This document shows positions 1 to 9,282 of a stretch of DNA of 64,000 bases, in pieces. Location of the stretch: assembly GCA_009773375.1 (NCBI GenBank), contig WRPH01000013.1, positions 90,593 to 154,592 of the forward strand. The letters are read 5' to 3'. Under the pieces are notes generated by a model. The model did not search any database. It saw only the letters and a list, made by a program, of their open reading frames with translations, and was not told the origin of the DNA. Numbering within the stretch: position 1 is the first letter of the stretch; each line of letters starts with the position of its first letter. The position numbers were made by a program, and so were the translations under genes. This DNA is from Paracoccaceae bacterium (GTDB lineage: Bacteria > Pseudomonadota > Alphaproteobacteria > Rhodobacterales > Rhodobacteraceae).

Positions 1-491
1 TGCAGATCGGCAGCCGCCAGTTCCACCACCGCCCCGGCGCGACTGACACAGCGCACCGAAACCAGATGATCCGCCACATAAGACCCATAGCAGCCCGCGT
101 TCATCCGCACAGCACCACCAATGCTGCCCGGAATTGTGCGCAAGAACGTCAGGTCCAACCCCGCTACCGCCGCCCGCCGCGCCACATGCGCATCCAGCGC
201 CGCCGCCCCCGCCGTCACCGTGTCGCCGTCGCAGGAAATCGCGTTGAAGCCACGCCCCAGCCGGATCACCACCGCCCGCAGACCGCCATCGCGCACGATC
301 AGATTGCTGCCCACCCCCATCGGAAACACCGCAATATCCGCAGGCAAGGCCGCCAGAAACGCGCATAAATCCGCTTCATCGGCAGGCTGAAACAGCCAAT
401 CCGCAGGCCCGCCAACGCGCAACCACGTCAGGTCCGCCAAAGCGCGATGCGGGGTCAAGGTGCCGCGCACCGCAGGAAGTTCAATCGTCAT
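1..491 (-). CDS. murB: UDP-N-acetylenolpyruvoylglucosamine reductase, 3' part outside the window
   Basis: MurB reduces UDP-GlcNAc-enolpyruvate to UDP-MurNAc with NADPH and FAD in the cytoplasm, the second committed step of peptidoglycan precursor synthesis. The first 163 residues are visible. They include the FAD-binding stretch around residues 57-70 ([14 protein letters not shown]) and a following segment containing [12 protein letters not shown], both typical of MurB. The ATG at 491 is chosen because the protein then begins [10 protein letters not shown] and matches the family start. The gene lies downstream of murC and two DUF2484 genes in the dcw cluster and runs off the left edge, where ddl, ftsQ, ftsA and ftsZ would be expected. 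Identity is certain; the C-terminus was not seen. Confidence 0.95.
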   Translation of the reverse strand, partial: MTIELPAVRGTLTPHRALADLTWLRVGGPADWLFQPADEADLCAFLAALPADIAVFPMGVGSNLIVRDGGLRAVVIRLGRGFNAISCDGDTVTAGAAALDAHVARRAAVAGLDLTFLRTIPGSIGGAVRMNAGCYGSYVADHLVSVRCVSRAGAVVELAAADL

Positions 492-535
492 CGCGCCTCA
501 CTTCCCCCCAACACTCCCGCCACCGCGCAAGACAT

Positions 536-787
536 TCATCTCCGCGTCAGCCGCGCCTTAATCCACCGCCACGCATAAATCAAAGGCCAGCGCAGCACCG
601 ATCCTGCGGCAAGGACAAACGCCAGCCCCCACCACGGCCCGTTTTCAGCAACCAGCCAGACCAGCAACGGCACCGCCAGCGCGATCAACAGATAGGCGTT
701 GCGCCAATGGTGATCCTTGCTCGGCAGCATCCCGATCACATTCGCCGCAACCAGCCAGACCAGCGCCGCCACCAGAGACACACTCAT
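536..787 (-). CDS. DUF2484 small membrane protein (second copy)
   Basis: An 83-residue protein beginning MSVSLVAALVWLVAANVIGM with two or three hydrophobic segments (about residues 3-20, 31-47 and 52-72) and a basic C-terminus (RWIKARLTRR). It resembles DUF2484 proteins, which have no known function and sit between murC and murB in Rhodobacteraceae. Its ATG overlaps the stop of the preceding DUF2484 gene by four bases (ATGA), implying translational coupling. The two products share an overall plan (WLVAANVIGMLP versus WVLAATAVAFLP), so they look like a tandem duplication. An inner-membrane location is inferred from hydrophobicity; a role in envelope assembly would be guesswork from context. 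Confidence 0.75.
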   Translation of the reverse strand: MSVSLVAALVWLVAANVIGMLPSKDHHWRNAYLLIALAVPLLVWLVAENGPWWGLAFVLAAGSVLRWPLIYAWRWIKARLTRR

Positions 788-1047
788 TCGCGCATCTCGG
801 GCGGCACCTCGGGCAACTGCCCCAAGGCGCGGCGGGCGAAATACAACAGCGGGCGGCGAAACATCGACAGGAACGCAAACAGCCCGAAGGCCACCCACAG
901 CCAGCCATGCACCAGCCCGATCCAGATCAGCAGCAGCGGAGCCGCAACCAGCAACACCAGCCCCGGCGCGAACTGCCGCCGCATCGGCAAGAACGCCACC
1001 GCCGTTGCCGCCAACACCCAGACCGCGCCGAACACCAAAGGAGTCAC
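784..1047 (-). CDS. DUF2484 small membrane protein (first copy)
   Basis: An 87-residue hydrophobic protein of the DUF2484 type, containing WVLAATAVAFLPMRRQFAPG, a motif usual near the N-terminus of this family. I place the start at the GTG at 1047. It is preceded by a G-rich stretch, avoids overlap with murC, and gives the family length. An upstream ATG at 1125 would add 26 unrelated residues and overlap murC. Three membrane segments are likely (about residues 3-20, 30-45 and 47-65). The gene is followed with a four-base overlap by a second DUF2484 gene and then murB, and is probably cotranscribed with murC. Function unknown. Confidence 0.75.
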   Translation of the reverse strand: MTPLVFGAVWVLAATAVAFLPMRRQFAPGLVLLVAAPLLLIWIGLVHGWLWVAFGLFAFLSMFRRPLLYFARRALGQLPEVPPEMRE

Positions 1048-1111
1048 GCCCGCCCCCCAAACCGGAAAACGCAGGTTTTCCGTGCCGATTTCCGCGCGGA
1101 AATCGCCCGGA

Positions 1112-2536
1112 TCAAGCCGACGCACCCTTCAAAGCCGCAGGCAGGCCATTGGCCCAAGTCGAGATCGTGCCCGCCCCAAGGCAAACCACCATATCGCCCG
1201 GCTGTGCCTGCTCTTTCACCAGCCGCAGCAGATCGGCCTCGTCGGTGATGGCGCGGGCATGGCGGTGGCCGTGGGCGATCAGCCCTGCCACCAGATCATC
1301 GCGGCTGGCACCTGCAATCGGCTCTTCGCCCGCCGCGTACACCTCGGCAATCGCCACCACATCCGCCTCGTTGAAGCAGGTGCAGAAATCTTCGAACAGG
1401 TTCGACAGCCGGGTATAACGGTGCGGCTGATGCACCGCGATCACCCGGCCCTTGGTGGCTTGCCGTGCGGCTTTCAGCACGGCGGCGATTTCAACCGGAT
1501 GGTGGCCGTAATCGTCGATGATGGTGACGCCGTTCACCTCGCCCACGCGGGTAAAGCGCCGGTTCACCCCGGCAAAGCTGGCCAGCGCCTCGCGGATTTC
1601 CGCCTGCTTCATGCCCAGATGCCGCGCCACCGCTATCGCCGACAAGGCGTTGGAAACGTTGTGATCCCCCGGCATCGGCAGGGTGCAGCCTTCAATCACC
1701 ACGCCCTTGCCTTGGGCGTCGCGGCCCTCGCCCTGAAGCGCCACATCAAAATGCGCCACGCCGTTTTCATAGCGCAGATTGATCGCCCGCACATCGGCCT
1801 GTGCGTTGAAGCCAAACGTCACCACCCGCCGGTCGGTGATCTTGCCAACCAGCACCTGCACTTCCGGATGGTCAGTGCAGCACACCGCCAGCCCGTAGAA
1901 CGGCACGTTGGATACGAAATCGTAAAAGCCTTTGCGCAACGCATCAAAGGTGCCCCAATGCTCCATATGCTCGGGGTCGATATTGGTCACGATGGCAATC
2001 GTCGCGGGCAGCCGGTTGAAAGACCCGTCGGATTCGTCGGCCTCCACCACCATCCACTCGCCCTCACCGGCGCGGGCGTTGGACCCGTAAGCATGGATGA
2101 CGCCGCCGTTGATCACGGTCGGATCAAAGCCGCCCTTGTCCAGCAGCGTCGCCACCATCGTGGTGGTGGTGGTCTTGCCATGCGTGCCGGCAATGGCAAT
2201 GTTCGACCGCAGCCGCATCAGTTCGGCCAGCATTTCCGCACGCCGCACCACTGGCAGGCCGCGCTTGCGGGCCTCTTCCAGCTCGGGGTTGCCCTTCTTG
2301 ATCGCGGACGAAATCACCACCACCGCCGCATCACCGATATTCTCGGCGCGCTGGCCTTCGTGAAACACCGCCCCCAGCGACACCAGCCGGTCAGTGATCT
2401 TGCTGGCCTTGGCATCCGACCCCTGCACCCGGAATCCCTGCGTCATCAGCACTTCGGCGATGCCCGACATGCCAATCCCGCCGATGCCCACAAAGTGGAT
2501 CGGCCCCAGTTCCATCGGCAGTTTCGTCGCGTTCAT
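1112..2536 (-). CDS. murC: UDP-N-acetylmuramate--L-alanine ligase
   Basis: MurC adds L-alanine to UDP-MurNAc using ATP, the first of the four Mur ligase steps in the cytoplasm. The 474-residue protein has the Rossmann-like [12 protein letters not shown] motif near residues 18-28, the ATP-binding GTHGKTTT at 117-124, and conserved EADESDGSF and DDYGHHP stretches. Length is normal. The ATG at 2536 has an AAGGA ribosome site about seven bases upstream. murG ends nine bases before the start, so the genes are almost certainly cotranscribed. Identity is certain from motifs and position in the dcw cluster. Confidence 0.98.
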   Translation of the reverse strand: MNATKLPMELGPIHFVGIGGIGMSGIAEVLMTQGFRVQGSDAKASKITDRLVSLGAVFHEGQRAENIGDAAVVVISSAIKKGNPELEEARKRGLPVVRRAEMLAELMRLRSNIAIAGTHGKTTTTTMVATLLDKGGFDPTVINGGVIHAYGSNARAGEGEWMVVEADESDGSFNRLPATIAIVTNIDPEHMEHWGTFDALRKGFYDFVSNVPFYGLAVCCTDHPEVQVLVGKITDRRVVTFGFNAQADVRAINLRYENGVAHFDVALQGEGRDAQGKGVVIEGCTLPMPGDHNVSNALSAIAVARHLGMKQAEIREALASFAGVNRRFTRVGEVNGVTIIDDYGHHPVEIAAVLKAARQATKGRVIAVHQPHRYTRLSNLFEDFCTCFNEADVVAIAEVYAAGEEPIAGASRDDLVAGLIAHGHRHARAITDEADLLRLVKEQAQPGDMVVCLGAGTISTWANGLPAALKGASA

Positions 2537-2545
2537 CGGTATTCC

Positions 2546-3625
2546 TTACCCCACCAAAGCCTCTACCAAGGCCACCAGACGCGCGGTTGCATCCGGCTTG
2601 CCCTGAGCTTGCGCATTGCGCGCCATCTGCGCCGCCGCTTGCGGATTGCCCAGAACCGCCGCCATCTGCTCTGCCAGAGTGGCCGCGTCAAGCCGATTTT
2701 CCGGGATCAGGATCGCCGCCTGCGCCTCGACCAGCCCGCGCGCATTGGCGGTCTGATGATCGCCCGTCGCCTGCGCGAACGGCACCAGGATCGACGGCCG
2801 CCCGATCACCGCAATATCCGCCACCGACGAGGCACCGGACCGCGAGATCACCAGTTGCGCCTCGGAAAGCCTGCGCGGAATATCGGCGAAAAACGGCTCA
2901 ACCTCGGCGCGGATGCCAGCCTCGGCATAGGCTTGCACCACCGCAGCCAGATCCTCGGCCCGCGCCTGATGCGCCACCCGCAGATGCCGCCGCAAACCGT
3001 CCGGCAAAGCCGCCACCGCCGCAGGCACCACCTGCGACAATATCCGCGCGCCTTGCGACCCGCCCATCACCAGCAATTCCATCGGGTAATCGCCCGGCGC
3101 GATATAGCCCGCGCCCGCCCGCTCCAGCACCGAGGCCCGCACCGGATTGCCGGTGTGAATACCCTCGACCCCGGCAGGCAAAGCCGTGGGCCAGGTGCCG
3201 CAGGCGACCTTGTCCACCCGCCGCGCAAACACCTCGTTCACCCGGCCCAGCACGCCGTTCTGTTCATGGATCATCCGCGGCCGCCGCAACACCCAGGCCG
3301 CCGTCAGCGCCGGAATCGACGGATAGCCGCCGAACCCCACCACCACATCGGGCCGATCACGCAGGAAAGACCCCAGCGCGCCCAACACCCCGCCCGCGAT
3401 GCGGAACGGCACCGCCAGCTTGGCCAATACCCCACCGCGCGCGAATGTGGCCGAGGACAGTTCGACGATCTCAACCGCCTTGGGAAAACCGCCCGCATAA
3501 CGCGCCCCGCGCGCATCGGTGGATAATTTCACCCGCCAGCCCTTGGCAATCATCGCCTCGGCCAAGGCCTGCGCCGGAAACATATGCCCGCCAGTGCCCC
3601 CCGCCGCGATCAACAACAAAGGCAT
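2546..3625 (-). CDS. murG: UDP-N-acetylglucosamine--N-acetylmuramyl-(pentapeptide) pyrophosphoryl-undecaprenol GlcNAc transferase
   Basis: MurG transfers GlcNAc from UDP-GlcNAc to lipid I to form lipid II at the cytoplasmic face of the inner membrane. The 359-residue product begins [14 protein letters not shown], where GGTGGH (9-14) is the N-terminal glycine-rich loop. It also has the second G-loop region [11 protein letters not shown] and the acceptor-binding stretch [24 protein letters not shown]. It follows ftsW with a one-base TGATG overlap, giving translational coupling. Length and motifs are normal for the family. Confidence 0.98.
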   Translation of the reverse strand: MPLLLIAAGGTGGHMFPAQALAEAMIAKGWRVKLSTDARGARYAGGFPKAVEIVELSSATFARGGVLAKLAVPFRIAGGVLGALGSFLRDRPDVVVGFGGYPSIPALTAAWVLRRPRMIHEQNGVLGRVNEVFARRVDKVACGTWPTALPAGVEGIHTGNPVRASVLERAGAGYIAPGDYPMELLVMGGSQGARILSQVVPAAVAALPDGLRRHLRVAHQARAEDLAAVVQAYAEAGIRAEVEPFFADIPRRLSEAQLVISRSGASSVADIAVIGRPSILVPFAQATGDHQTANARGLVEAQAAILIPENRLDAATLAEQMAAVLGNPQAAAQMARNAQAQGKPDATARLVALVEALVG

Positions 3626-4788
3626 CAGCGCCCCCGCCGGAAGATATCAGACATCTGCCCCTGCGGACGTGACCGCGTCATCGCCAAAAGCATCCCCACC
3701 GTGATCCCGGCCGCAATCACCGAAGACCCGCCATAAGACACGAACGGCAGGGTCATCCCTTTGGCAGGCAGCAGCCGCACCGCCACCCCCATGTTGATCA
3801 TCGCCTGCACGCCAAAGATACAGGCCAGCCCCGTGCCCGCCAGCCGGGTAAACGGATCACGCTCGCGGGTCAGCCGGAACAAGCTGCGCACCACCACCGT
3901 CGCGTAAAGCGCAATGATCGCCAGCACCAGCACCAGCCCGTATTCCTCTGCCGCCACTGCGATGATGAAGTCGGTATGTGCGTCCGGCAGCGTCCACTTC
4001 ACCTGACCTTCACCGACGCCAACGCCAAAGAAGCCGCCCTCCTGAATGGCGTTGGTCGCATAGCCCATCTGGCTGCGCGGGTCGATATCGCTGGACAAGA
4101 ACCCGTCAATCCGGCGGGCGAAATGCTCGGACGAGTTATAGGCCCCGATGCCGCCCACCCCGGTCAGCGCCAGCACCGTCACAATCAGGATCATCGGTGC
4201 GCCCGAGACGAAATAGATCACCCCCCAGCCGAAAAGCACCAGCATTGCCTGACCGAAATCCGGCTGAAACGCCAGCAACAGCACCACCGTCACCACCAGC
4301 GCGAACGAGATGAACTTGCCCGGCGGCCCGTTGATATCCTGACTGGATGCCATCAGCCAGGCGATCACCACCATGAATCCGGGCTTGAGAAATTCCGAAG
4401 GCTGCACCGAGGCAAAGCCAAAGCTGAACCAGCGCACCGCACCCTTGCCAAAATCGGTGCCGACAAACGGCAACAGCATCAGCGCCAGGAAGGACACCGC
4501 AAAGCCCAGCACCCCAAGCCGCCGCACCATATCGGGCGACATCATCGACACACCGAAAATCGCCATCAGCGCCAGCCCGCCAAAAAACGCCTGCCGCTGC
4601 ACATAATAATAGGGATCCAGCCCGTTGCGTTCAGCCAGCGGCACCGAGGCCGCAAGCCCCAGCAACAGCCCGATGCCGAACAACACCAGCACCGCCGTCA
4701 GCGACCACTTGTCAATCGTCCGCCACCAGCGGGGAAGCACCGGCTCCGATACCCGCGTGGGCATCGAGCCATAGACCATCTCAGTCAT
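3625..4788 (-). CDS. ftsW: SEDS-family peptidoglycan polymerase FtsW
   Basis: FtsW is the septal SEDS glycosyltransferase that works with FtsI on lipid II at the division site. The 387-residue protein has about ten hydrophobic segments and the conserved SEDS stretches [20 protein letters not shown] and [12 protein letters not shown], plus a large periplasmic loop with DAHTDFIIA. It starts with a short cytoplasmic tail ([22 protein letters not shown]). It is followed by murG with a one-base overlap. The region upstream (4789-4957) separates it from the GFA-family gene, so a promoter may lie there. Rod-shape paralogue RodA is an alternative only on family grounds; the dcw context decides for FtsW. 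Confidence 0.97.
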   Translation of the reverse strand: MTEMVYGSMPTRVSEPVLPRWWRTIDKWSLTAVLVLFGIGLLLGLAASVPLAERNGLDPYYYVQRQAFFGGLALMAIFGVSMMSPDMVRRLGVLGFAVSFLALMLLPFVGTDFGKGAVRWFSFGFASVQPSEFLKPGFMVVIAWLMASSQDINGPPGKFISFALVVTVVLLLAFQPDFGQAMLVLFGWGVIYFVSGAPMILIVTVLALTGVGGIGAYNSSEHFARRIDGFLSSDIDPRSQMGYATNAIQEGGFFGVGVGEGQVKWTLPDAHTDFIIAVAAEEYGLVLVLAIIALYATVVVRSLFRLTRERDPFTRLAGTGLACIFGVQAMINMGVAVRLLPAKGMTLPFVSYGGSSVIAAGITVGMLLAMTRSRPQGQMSDIFRRGR

Positions 4789-4957
4789 GGAAAATCCGCC
4801 TGTCTTGCCGTCTGCACTGCCGAATTGCCGGGTTGTCCCGATCTGACTGCGAGTCTAGCCAATCTTGGCCGCGATGGCTAGGGGAAAGGCAGGCAGGCAC
4901 CACATCCGACAGGCAAAACTCCGCCCGCGCAGTAGCGGTTCTTACGCAAGCGCTGCG

Positions 4958-5425
4958 CTATTTCGCCGCCCGTGTCTTCATCGCCACCCGCCGCGCCTGC
5001 GCCTGCTCCGACCACAGATCGCGCAGCACATAATACCCCTCCAGCACCGGCACCCGGTCGTCCAAAACCAGCCACGGCAGCTTGGTCGAGGTATAAATAT
5101 GCACATCCGGCGGGCAATCGCCGGGCCGGTCCAGCGTGCCCACCCGCACAAACGCCGCAAGCCGCCCTGCCCCGGCATAATGGCTGTAAACCGCCACCTT
5201 GCAGGCAGGGCAACGCGCCACCTCCCGCCCCTTGCCACTGGCCGACGGCAGCGCCACGAATTCGACCGCGCCGGTCACTTCCAGCCGATCGGTTTCAATG
5301 ATCGCATTGATCGCAAAGGCCGATCCCGTCTCGCGCTGGCACCACGAACAATGACAGCAATTCACGAACATCGGCCTGTCGGCCAACCGATAGCGCACCG
5401 CGCCACATGTGCATCCGCCCTGCAT
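4958..5425 (-). CDS. GFA/CENP-V domain zinc protein
   Basis: A 155-residue protein of the GFA (glutathione-dependent formaldehyde-activating enzyme-like) fold, a small zinc-binding beta fold. Visible zinc ligands are GGCTCGAVRYR near the start, CCHCSWCQRETGSAF around residues 22-36, and the later CPAC. The ATG at 5425 is preferred because GGAGG lies five bases upstream and the protein then starts directly at the family's MQGGCTCG; the frame stays open back to an ATG at 5485. Family members are seldom characterised and true formaldehyde chemistry is doubtful, so the substrate is unknown. The gene is an insertion between murD and ftsW compared with the usual dcw order. Confidence 0.85.
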   Translation of the reverse strand: MQGGCTCGAVRYRLADRPMFVNCCHCSWCQRETGSAFAINAIIETDRLEVTGAVEFVALPSASGKGREVARCPACKVAVYSHYAGAGRLAAFVRVGTLDRPGDCPPDVHIYTSTKLPWLVLDDRVPVLEGYYVLRDLWSEQAQARRVAMKTRAAK

Positions 5426-5479
5426 CCCACCCTCCGTTTTCACCACCATCCGCCGCGTCACAAAAAGCTCTGTCTGCGC

Positions 5480-5565
5480 TTTCATCTTGGTTCAAATATC
5501 CCCGCCGGAGGCTCTTGTCGCCACCGCCGGGAGCCTCCGGCGGGGATATTTAAGCCAAGATGAAA
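5480..5565. repeat. 35-bp inverted repeat built from two facing copies of a dispersed intergenic element
   Basis: Arms 5480-5514 and 5531-5565 are reverse complements over 35 bases with two mismatches, separated by a 16-base loop. Each arm carries TTTCATCTTGG then AAATATCCCCGCCGGAGGC, and the same words recur singly at 31517, 33181 and 38680. Folded, this would be a very long hairpin. It lies between murD and the GFA-family gene, so it could end or attenuate transcription through the dcw cluster; that role is inferred. Confidence 0.8.
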
Positions 5566-5642
5566 TCATCAGAGGCGCGCGTATGGTTAACGCATCATGA
5601 AAGGCACGATGTAACTGATTGATATTATTATATGGCCCCACC

Positions 5643-5658
5643 TGTCCACACGCGGACA
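5643..5658. repeat. 16-bp palindrome, copy 1 (TGTCCACACGCGGACA)
   Basis: An imperfect palindrome that ends one base before the murD stop codon. Near-identical palindromes occur at 7131-7146, just upstream of murD, and at 41038-41053. Function unknown; a protein binding site is the simplest reading. Confidence 0.7.
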
Positions 5659-5659
5659 C

Positions 5660-7063
5660 TCAGCCTTTCACCACCACCGCAACCTGAGCCGCAAAATCCT
5701 CGCCGCGTTTTTCGAAGTTCGGATACTGATCAAACGAAGCCGCCGCCGGGGCCAGCAAAACCACTTCCCCCGGCTCGGCCTCTGCCGCCGCCCGCGCCAC
5801 CGCCTGTGCCATCGTCTCGCAAATCTCATGCGGGGTGTCGCCGATCTGCAGCGCAAAATCCCGCGCCGAGTGGCCGATCAGATAGGCCTTCACCACCGAT
5901 CCCAGATAGGGGACAAGGCCAGCAATCCCGCCGTCCTTGCCCATCCCGCCCGCGATCCAGCGGATCTTCGGGAAAGCCTGCAACGCCTTCGCCGCCGAGT
6001 CCACGTTGGTGGCCTTGCTGTCATTGATGAACCGCACCCCTGCCCGTTCCCCGACCAACTGGCTGCGATGCGGCAGGCCCGCGAAGGAATGAAACGCCGC
6101 CTCGATCAGCTTCGGCCCGATCCCCAAAGACCGGCACGCCGCATAGGCGGCGCAGGCATTCTGATGATTGTGCGCGCCCGGCAGCCCCGCCACCTCGCGC
6201 AGATCAATCGAGGCCACTTGCTTGCCCCGCCGCCATTCCGCCAGAAATCCCTTGCGGGCGAACACTGACCAGCCGAATTCATCCAGCTTCTGCCCTGATG
6301 AAATCCGGATCACCCGATCATCTTGCGGACCTTCGGAAAGCTGGTTGGCAAGGAAGCGCCCCTCGGTCTCATCCACCCCCACCACGGCGCGATCCGGGCC
6401 ACCTTCCGCAAACAGCCGCCGCTTGGCCGCGAAATAGCCGCCCATTCCGGCGTGGCGGTCCAGATGGTCGGGTGAGAGGTTGGTGAACACCGCGACATCC
6501 GGGGTAAGGGCGCGGGCGAGGTCGGTCTGATAGCTGGACAGTTCCAGCACCACCACCTCGCCATCCTGAGCCGGGTCGATCGACAGCACGCCGGTGCCGA
6601 TATTCCCCGCCATCTGGGTTGGCCGCCCGGCCACTTCAAGGATGTGATGGATCAGCGCCGTGGTGGTGGATTTGCCGTTCGAGCCCGTGATGCAGACGAC
6701 TTTCGGGGTGATGTCAAAATCATCCCACTCTGGCCCGGCAAAGCTGCGGAAGAACAGGCCGATGTCGTTATCAACCGGAATTCCGGCCTCCAGCGCGCGG
6801 GCGATCACCTTGTTCGGGGTCGGGTAAAGATGCGGGATGCCGGGCGAGGTGATCAGGGCTTTCACCCCGTCAAACGCGCCAGCGCGGGTCAGGTCGGTGC
6901 AGCTGAAGCCTTCGGCCTCGGCTTTCGCGCGGGCTTCGGGGCTGTCGTCCCACAGCAGGGGTTCGGCGCCGCCCGCCTGCAAGGCCCGCGCCGTGGCGAG
7001 GCCGGAGCGGCCCAGACCCAGCACGGCCACTTTTTGGCCCTCATGGCCTTTTACGGGAATCAT
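5660..7063 (-). CDS. murD: UDP-N-acetylmuramoyl-L-alanine--D-glutamate ligase
   Basis: MurD adds D-glutamate to UDP-MurNAc-L-Ala with ATP in the cytoplasm. The start at 7063 gives [21 protein letters not shown], the family's N-terminal Rossmann motif; a longer frame to 7129 adds unrelated residues. The ATP loop GSNGKSTT is at residues 127-134, followed by [10 protein letters not shown] and later [16 protein letters not shown], typical of MurD. The 467-residue length is normal. The gene is cut off from mraY by a gene on the opposite strand with its own terminator, so it probably needs a promoter in 7064-7404. A 16-bp palindrome sits on each side of the gene. Confidence 0.97.
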   Translation of the reverse strand: MIPVKGHEGQKVAVLGLGRSGLATARALQAGGAEPLLWDDSPEARAKAEAEGFSCTDLTRAGAFDGVKALITSPGIPHLYPTPNKVIARALEAGIPVDNDIGLFFRSFAGPEWDDFDITPKVVCITGSNGKSTTTALIHHILEVAGRPTQMAGNIGTGVLSIDPAQDGEVVVLELSSYQTDLARALTPDVAVFTNLSPDHLDRHAGMGGYFAAKRRLFAEGGPDRAVVGVDETEGRFLANQLSEGPQDDRVIRISSGQKLDEFGWSVFARKGFLAEWRRGKQVASIDLREVAGLPGAHNHQNACAAYAACRSLGIGPKLIEAAFHSFAGLPHRSQLVGERAGVRFINDSKATNVDSAAKALQAFPKIRWIAGGMGKDGGIAGLVPYLGSVVKAYLIGHSARDFALQIGDTPHEICETMAQAVARAAAEAEPGEVVLLAPAAASFDQYPNFEKRGEDFAAQVAVVVKG

Positions 7064-7130
7064 CGCGTGCCTCCGGCTTGAATTCGGCCAGAGAATGCCC
7101 CGAGCCGGGGGGACGCGGCAAGGTGGCATC

Positions 7131-7146
7131 TGTCCACGTGTGGACA
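7131..7146. repeat. 16-bp palindrome, copy 2 (TGTCCACGTGTGGACA)
   Basis: A near-perfect palindrome 68 bases upstream of the murD start, related to copies at 5643 and 41038. It lies in the region that must hold the promoters of murD (minus) and of the outer-membrane-like gene (plus), so it could be an operator; this is inference from position. Confidence 0.7.
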
Positions 7147-7404
7147 GGCACCTGCATTGTTATTTATCAATTACTTACAGGCTTCCGTTAAGGATTTGGA
7201 AAGATATGCATCTGCGAGGTTGCCAGATAATCCTGTGAAAGAAAGCCAGCAGGAACGTTTTGCCCGGACAAGAAGATGGCGGGCGCAGGCCATGTGAGTC
7301 CCTTGCGCAACACCATCCGCCCAGTTCGAGGCAAGCTGCTGCCGAGGCTGGTGGCGGCAAGCTTGCGACCGTAAACGTGACTACACTCTGTCAAAAACAA
7401 GAAA
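7147..7404. other. Divergent intergenic region between murD and the outer-membrane-like gene
   Basis: Non-coding spacer, more AT-rich near 7160-7210 than its surroundings. It must contain promoters in both directions, but I could not assign a convincing -35/-10 pair. No RNA gene was recognised. Confidence 0.4.
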
Positions 7405-8130
7405 GTGAATATTGTGAAGGTTCTTACAAAGCGTGGCCTTGCTGTGATCAGTGTTGTTCTGCTGTCTTCGGCGGCGCAGGCCGAAGTCACCGGCGGCCAG
7501 ATCAAGCTGTCGCAGTCGGGTTTTACCGACGATATGTCGATTGCCAAAACCAACCTGAGCGGCTCGGTTGAACTGGGCTTCGGGTCGCAGTTTGGTGTTC
7601 AGCTGGATCTTGGCGTCAATATGCTGAACTTTGCCGACGAAACCGCGACCAACCTTGCGGCGCATGGCATCTACAAGTTGTCCGACAGCACGGCAGTTGG
7701 CGCGTTCTACGGCATCGATCAGCTTGCCGGGGAGACCAATGATTTCTATGGCGTTGAAGCCGCGCAGAATTTTGGCACCGGCGGCGTGCAGGGCTATCTG
7801 GCGCGCGGCGAAGACAACGGCGCAAGCGGCACTGTGATCGGCATCAGCGGCGGCGCGGTGATGGGCAATGGCTTTGGCATCGGGGCCTCGCTGGATCACG
7901 GCACGTTTGATGGCGGCCTGTCGCTGACCCGCTTTGGCGTGCGTGGCTCGCTTGGTCTGGGCGAGCGGTCGAAGATGTTCGCGGAAGTTGGCACGCTGAA
8001 TGGCGCGATCAGCGGGCTGGGATCGGATTCGGAAACTTACGCCAAGATCGGTGCCACTTATAACTTTGGTGCCAATTCCGGCCTGACCTTCGGCGACCGC
8101 AGCCTGTTCAACCTGCTGCCGGGTCTTTGA
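7405..8130 (+). CDS. Predicted outer-membrane beta-barrel protein (unassigned family)
   Basis: A 241-residue exported protein. The N-terminus (MNIVKVLTKRGLAVISVVLLSSAAQA, then EVTGG) is a clear signal peptide with cleavage expected near residue 26. The rest alternates short Gly/Ala-rich amphipathic stretches such as SGSVELGFGSQFGVQLDLGV and GVRGSLGLGERSKMFAEVGT and ends in a Phe/Leu-rich tail, as in small porin-like barrels. I do not recognise a named family. The start is GTG at 7405; an in-frame GTG at 7414 is possible. The gene is on the opposite strand to the dcw cluster, between murD and mraY, and ends just before a strong hairpin shared with mraY. It therefore breaks the usual operon. 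Confidence 0.75.
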   Translation: MNIVKVLTKRGLAVISVVLLSSAAQAEVTGGQIKLSQSGFTDDMSIAKTNLSGSVELGFGSQFGVQLDLGVNMLNFADETATNLAAHGIYKLSDSTAVGAFYGIDQLAGETNDFYGVEAAQNFGTGGVQGYLARGEDNGASGTVIGISGGAVMGNGFGIGASLDHGTFDGGLSLTRFGVRGSLGLGERSKMFAEVGTLNGAISGLGSDSETYAKIGATYNFGANSGLTFGDRSLFNLLPGL

Positions 8131-8146
8131 TCTGTCGTTGAGATGA

Positions 8147-8181
8147 AAAAACGCCTGACGCGATCTGCGTCAGGCGTTTTT
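8147..8181. terminator. Bidirectional Rho-independent terminator
   Basis: A perfect 15-bp inverted repeat (AAAAACGCCTGACGC, five-base loop, GCGTCAGGCGTTTTT) between the convergent ends of the outer-membrane-like gene (8130) and mraY (8200). With A and T tracts at the two ends it can stop transcription from both sides. Confidence 0.92.
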
Positions 8182-8199
8182 CTTTGTGTTATCAGACTA

Positions 8200-9282
8200 T
8201 TATCGAACCTTGAGCGTCGCCAGACCGATCATCGCGAGGATCAGCGAGATGATCCAGAACCGGATGACGATCTGCGGTTCGGCCCAGCCTTTTTTCTCAA
8301 AATGATGGTGGATCGGGGCCATCAGGAACACGCGTTTGCCGGTGCGTTTGAAATACAGCACCTGAATGATCACCGACATCGCCTCGACGACGAACAGCCC
8401 GCCGACGATGGCCAGCACGATTTCATGCTTGGTGCAGACCGCGATTGCGCCCAAGGCGCCACCCAGCGCGAGGCTGCCGGTATCGCCCATGAACACCGCA
8501 GCGGGCGGGGCGTTGTACCACAAGAACCCCAAGCCACCGCCAAACAGCGCGGCGGTGAACACCAGCAGCTCGCCGGTGCCGGGCACGAAATGCACGCCCA
8601 GATAATCGGCAAAGTTGAAGTTGCCGACGACGTAGGAAATCACCCCCAATGTCGCGGCGGCGATCATCACCGGCATGATCGCCAGCCCGTCCAGACCGTC
8701 GGTCAGGTTCACCGCATTGGCGGCACCGACGATGACGATCATGCCGAACGGGATGAAGAACAGGCTCAGATCCAGCAGCGCATTCTTGAACAATGGCAGC
8801 GCAAGCTGATGCGTCAGGCTGGGCGGGTGGAAGTTCGAGGCGGCATAGGTGGCAAGCGCCGCAATCGCCAGCCCGGCCAGCATCCGCACCCGGCTGGAGA
8901 CGCCCTTGGTGTTCTGCTTGGTGACCTTGGCGTAATCGTCGGCAAAACCGATCATGCCGAAGGCCAGCGTCACCAGCACCACGATCCAGACATAAGGATT
9001 GTCCAGCCGCGCCCACATCAGGGTAGAGACCATCAGCGCCGACAAGATCAGCAAGCCGCCCATCGTCGGGGTGCCGGCCTTGGCGAAATGGGTCTGCGGG
9101 CCGTCATCGCGGATCGGCTGCCCCTTGCCCTGCTTGCGGCGCAGCAGGTCGATCAGCGGCCGTCCAAAGATGAAGCCAAAGATCAGCGCGGTGGCAAAGG
9201 CCATGCCCGCACGGAAGGTGATGTAGCGAAACAGGTTGAAGAAATCGCCCCCGGCGGAGAACTCTGTCAGCCAATACAGCAT
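8200..9282 (-). CDS. mraY: Phospho-N-acetylmuramoyl-pentapeptide-transferase
   Basis: MraY moves phospho-MurNAc-pentapeptide from UDP to undecaprenyl phosphate, forming lipid I in the inner membrane. The 360-residue protein has about ten membrane segments and the hallmark motifs [21 protein letters not shown] and the histidine-rich [12 protein letters not shown] near the C-terminus. Its start overlaps the murF stop by one base. A strong terminator follows, so the mraZ-to-mraY transcription unit probably ends here. Confidence 0.98.
   Translation of the reverse strand: MLYWLTEFSAGGDFFNLFRYITFRAGMAFATALIFGFIFGRPLIDLLRRKQGKGQPIRDDGPQTHFAKAGTPTMGGLLILSALMVSTLMWARLDNPYVWIVVLVTLAFGMIGFADDYAKVTKQNTKGVSSRVRMLAGLAIAALATYAASNFHPPSLTHQLALPLFKNALLDLSLFFIPFGMIVIVGAANAVNLTDGLDGLAIMPVMIAAATLGVISYVVGNFNFADYLGVHFVPGTGELLVFTAALFGGGLGFLWYNAPPAAVFMGDTGSLALGGALGAIAVCTKHEIVLAIVGGLFVVEAMSVIIQVLYFKRTGKRVFLMAPIHHHFEKKGWAEPQIVIRFWIISLILAMIGLATLKVR

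Noticed and set aside
707..3526. Very long plus-strand open frame opposite murC and murG
   Set aside because: It is the antisense shadow of GC-rich coding genes; its His/Arg/Pro-rich product has no domain and no ribosome site.
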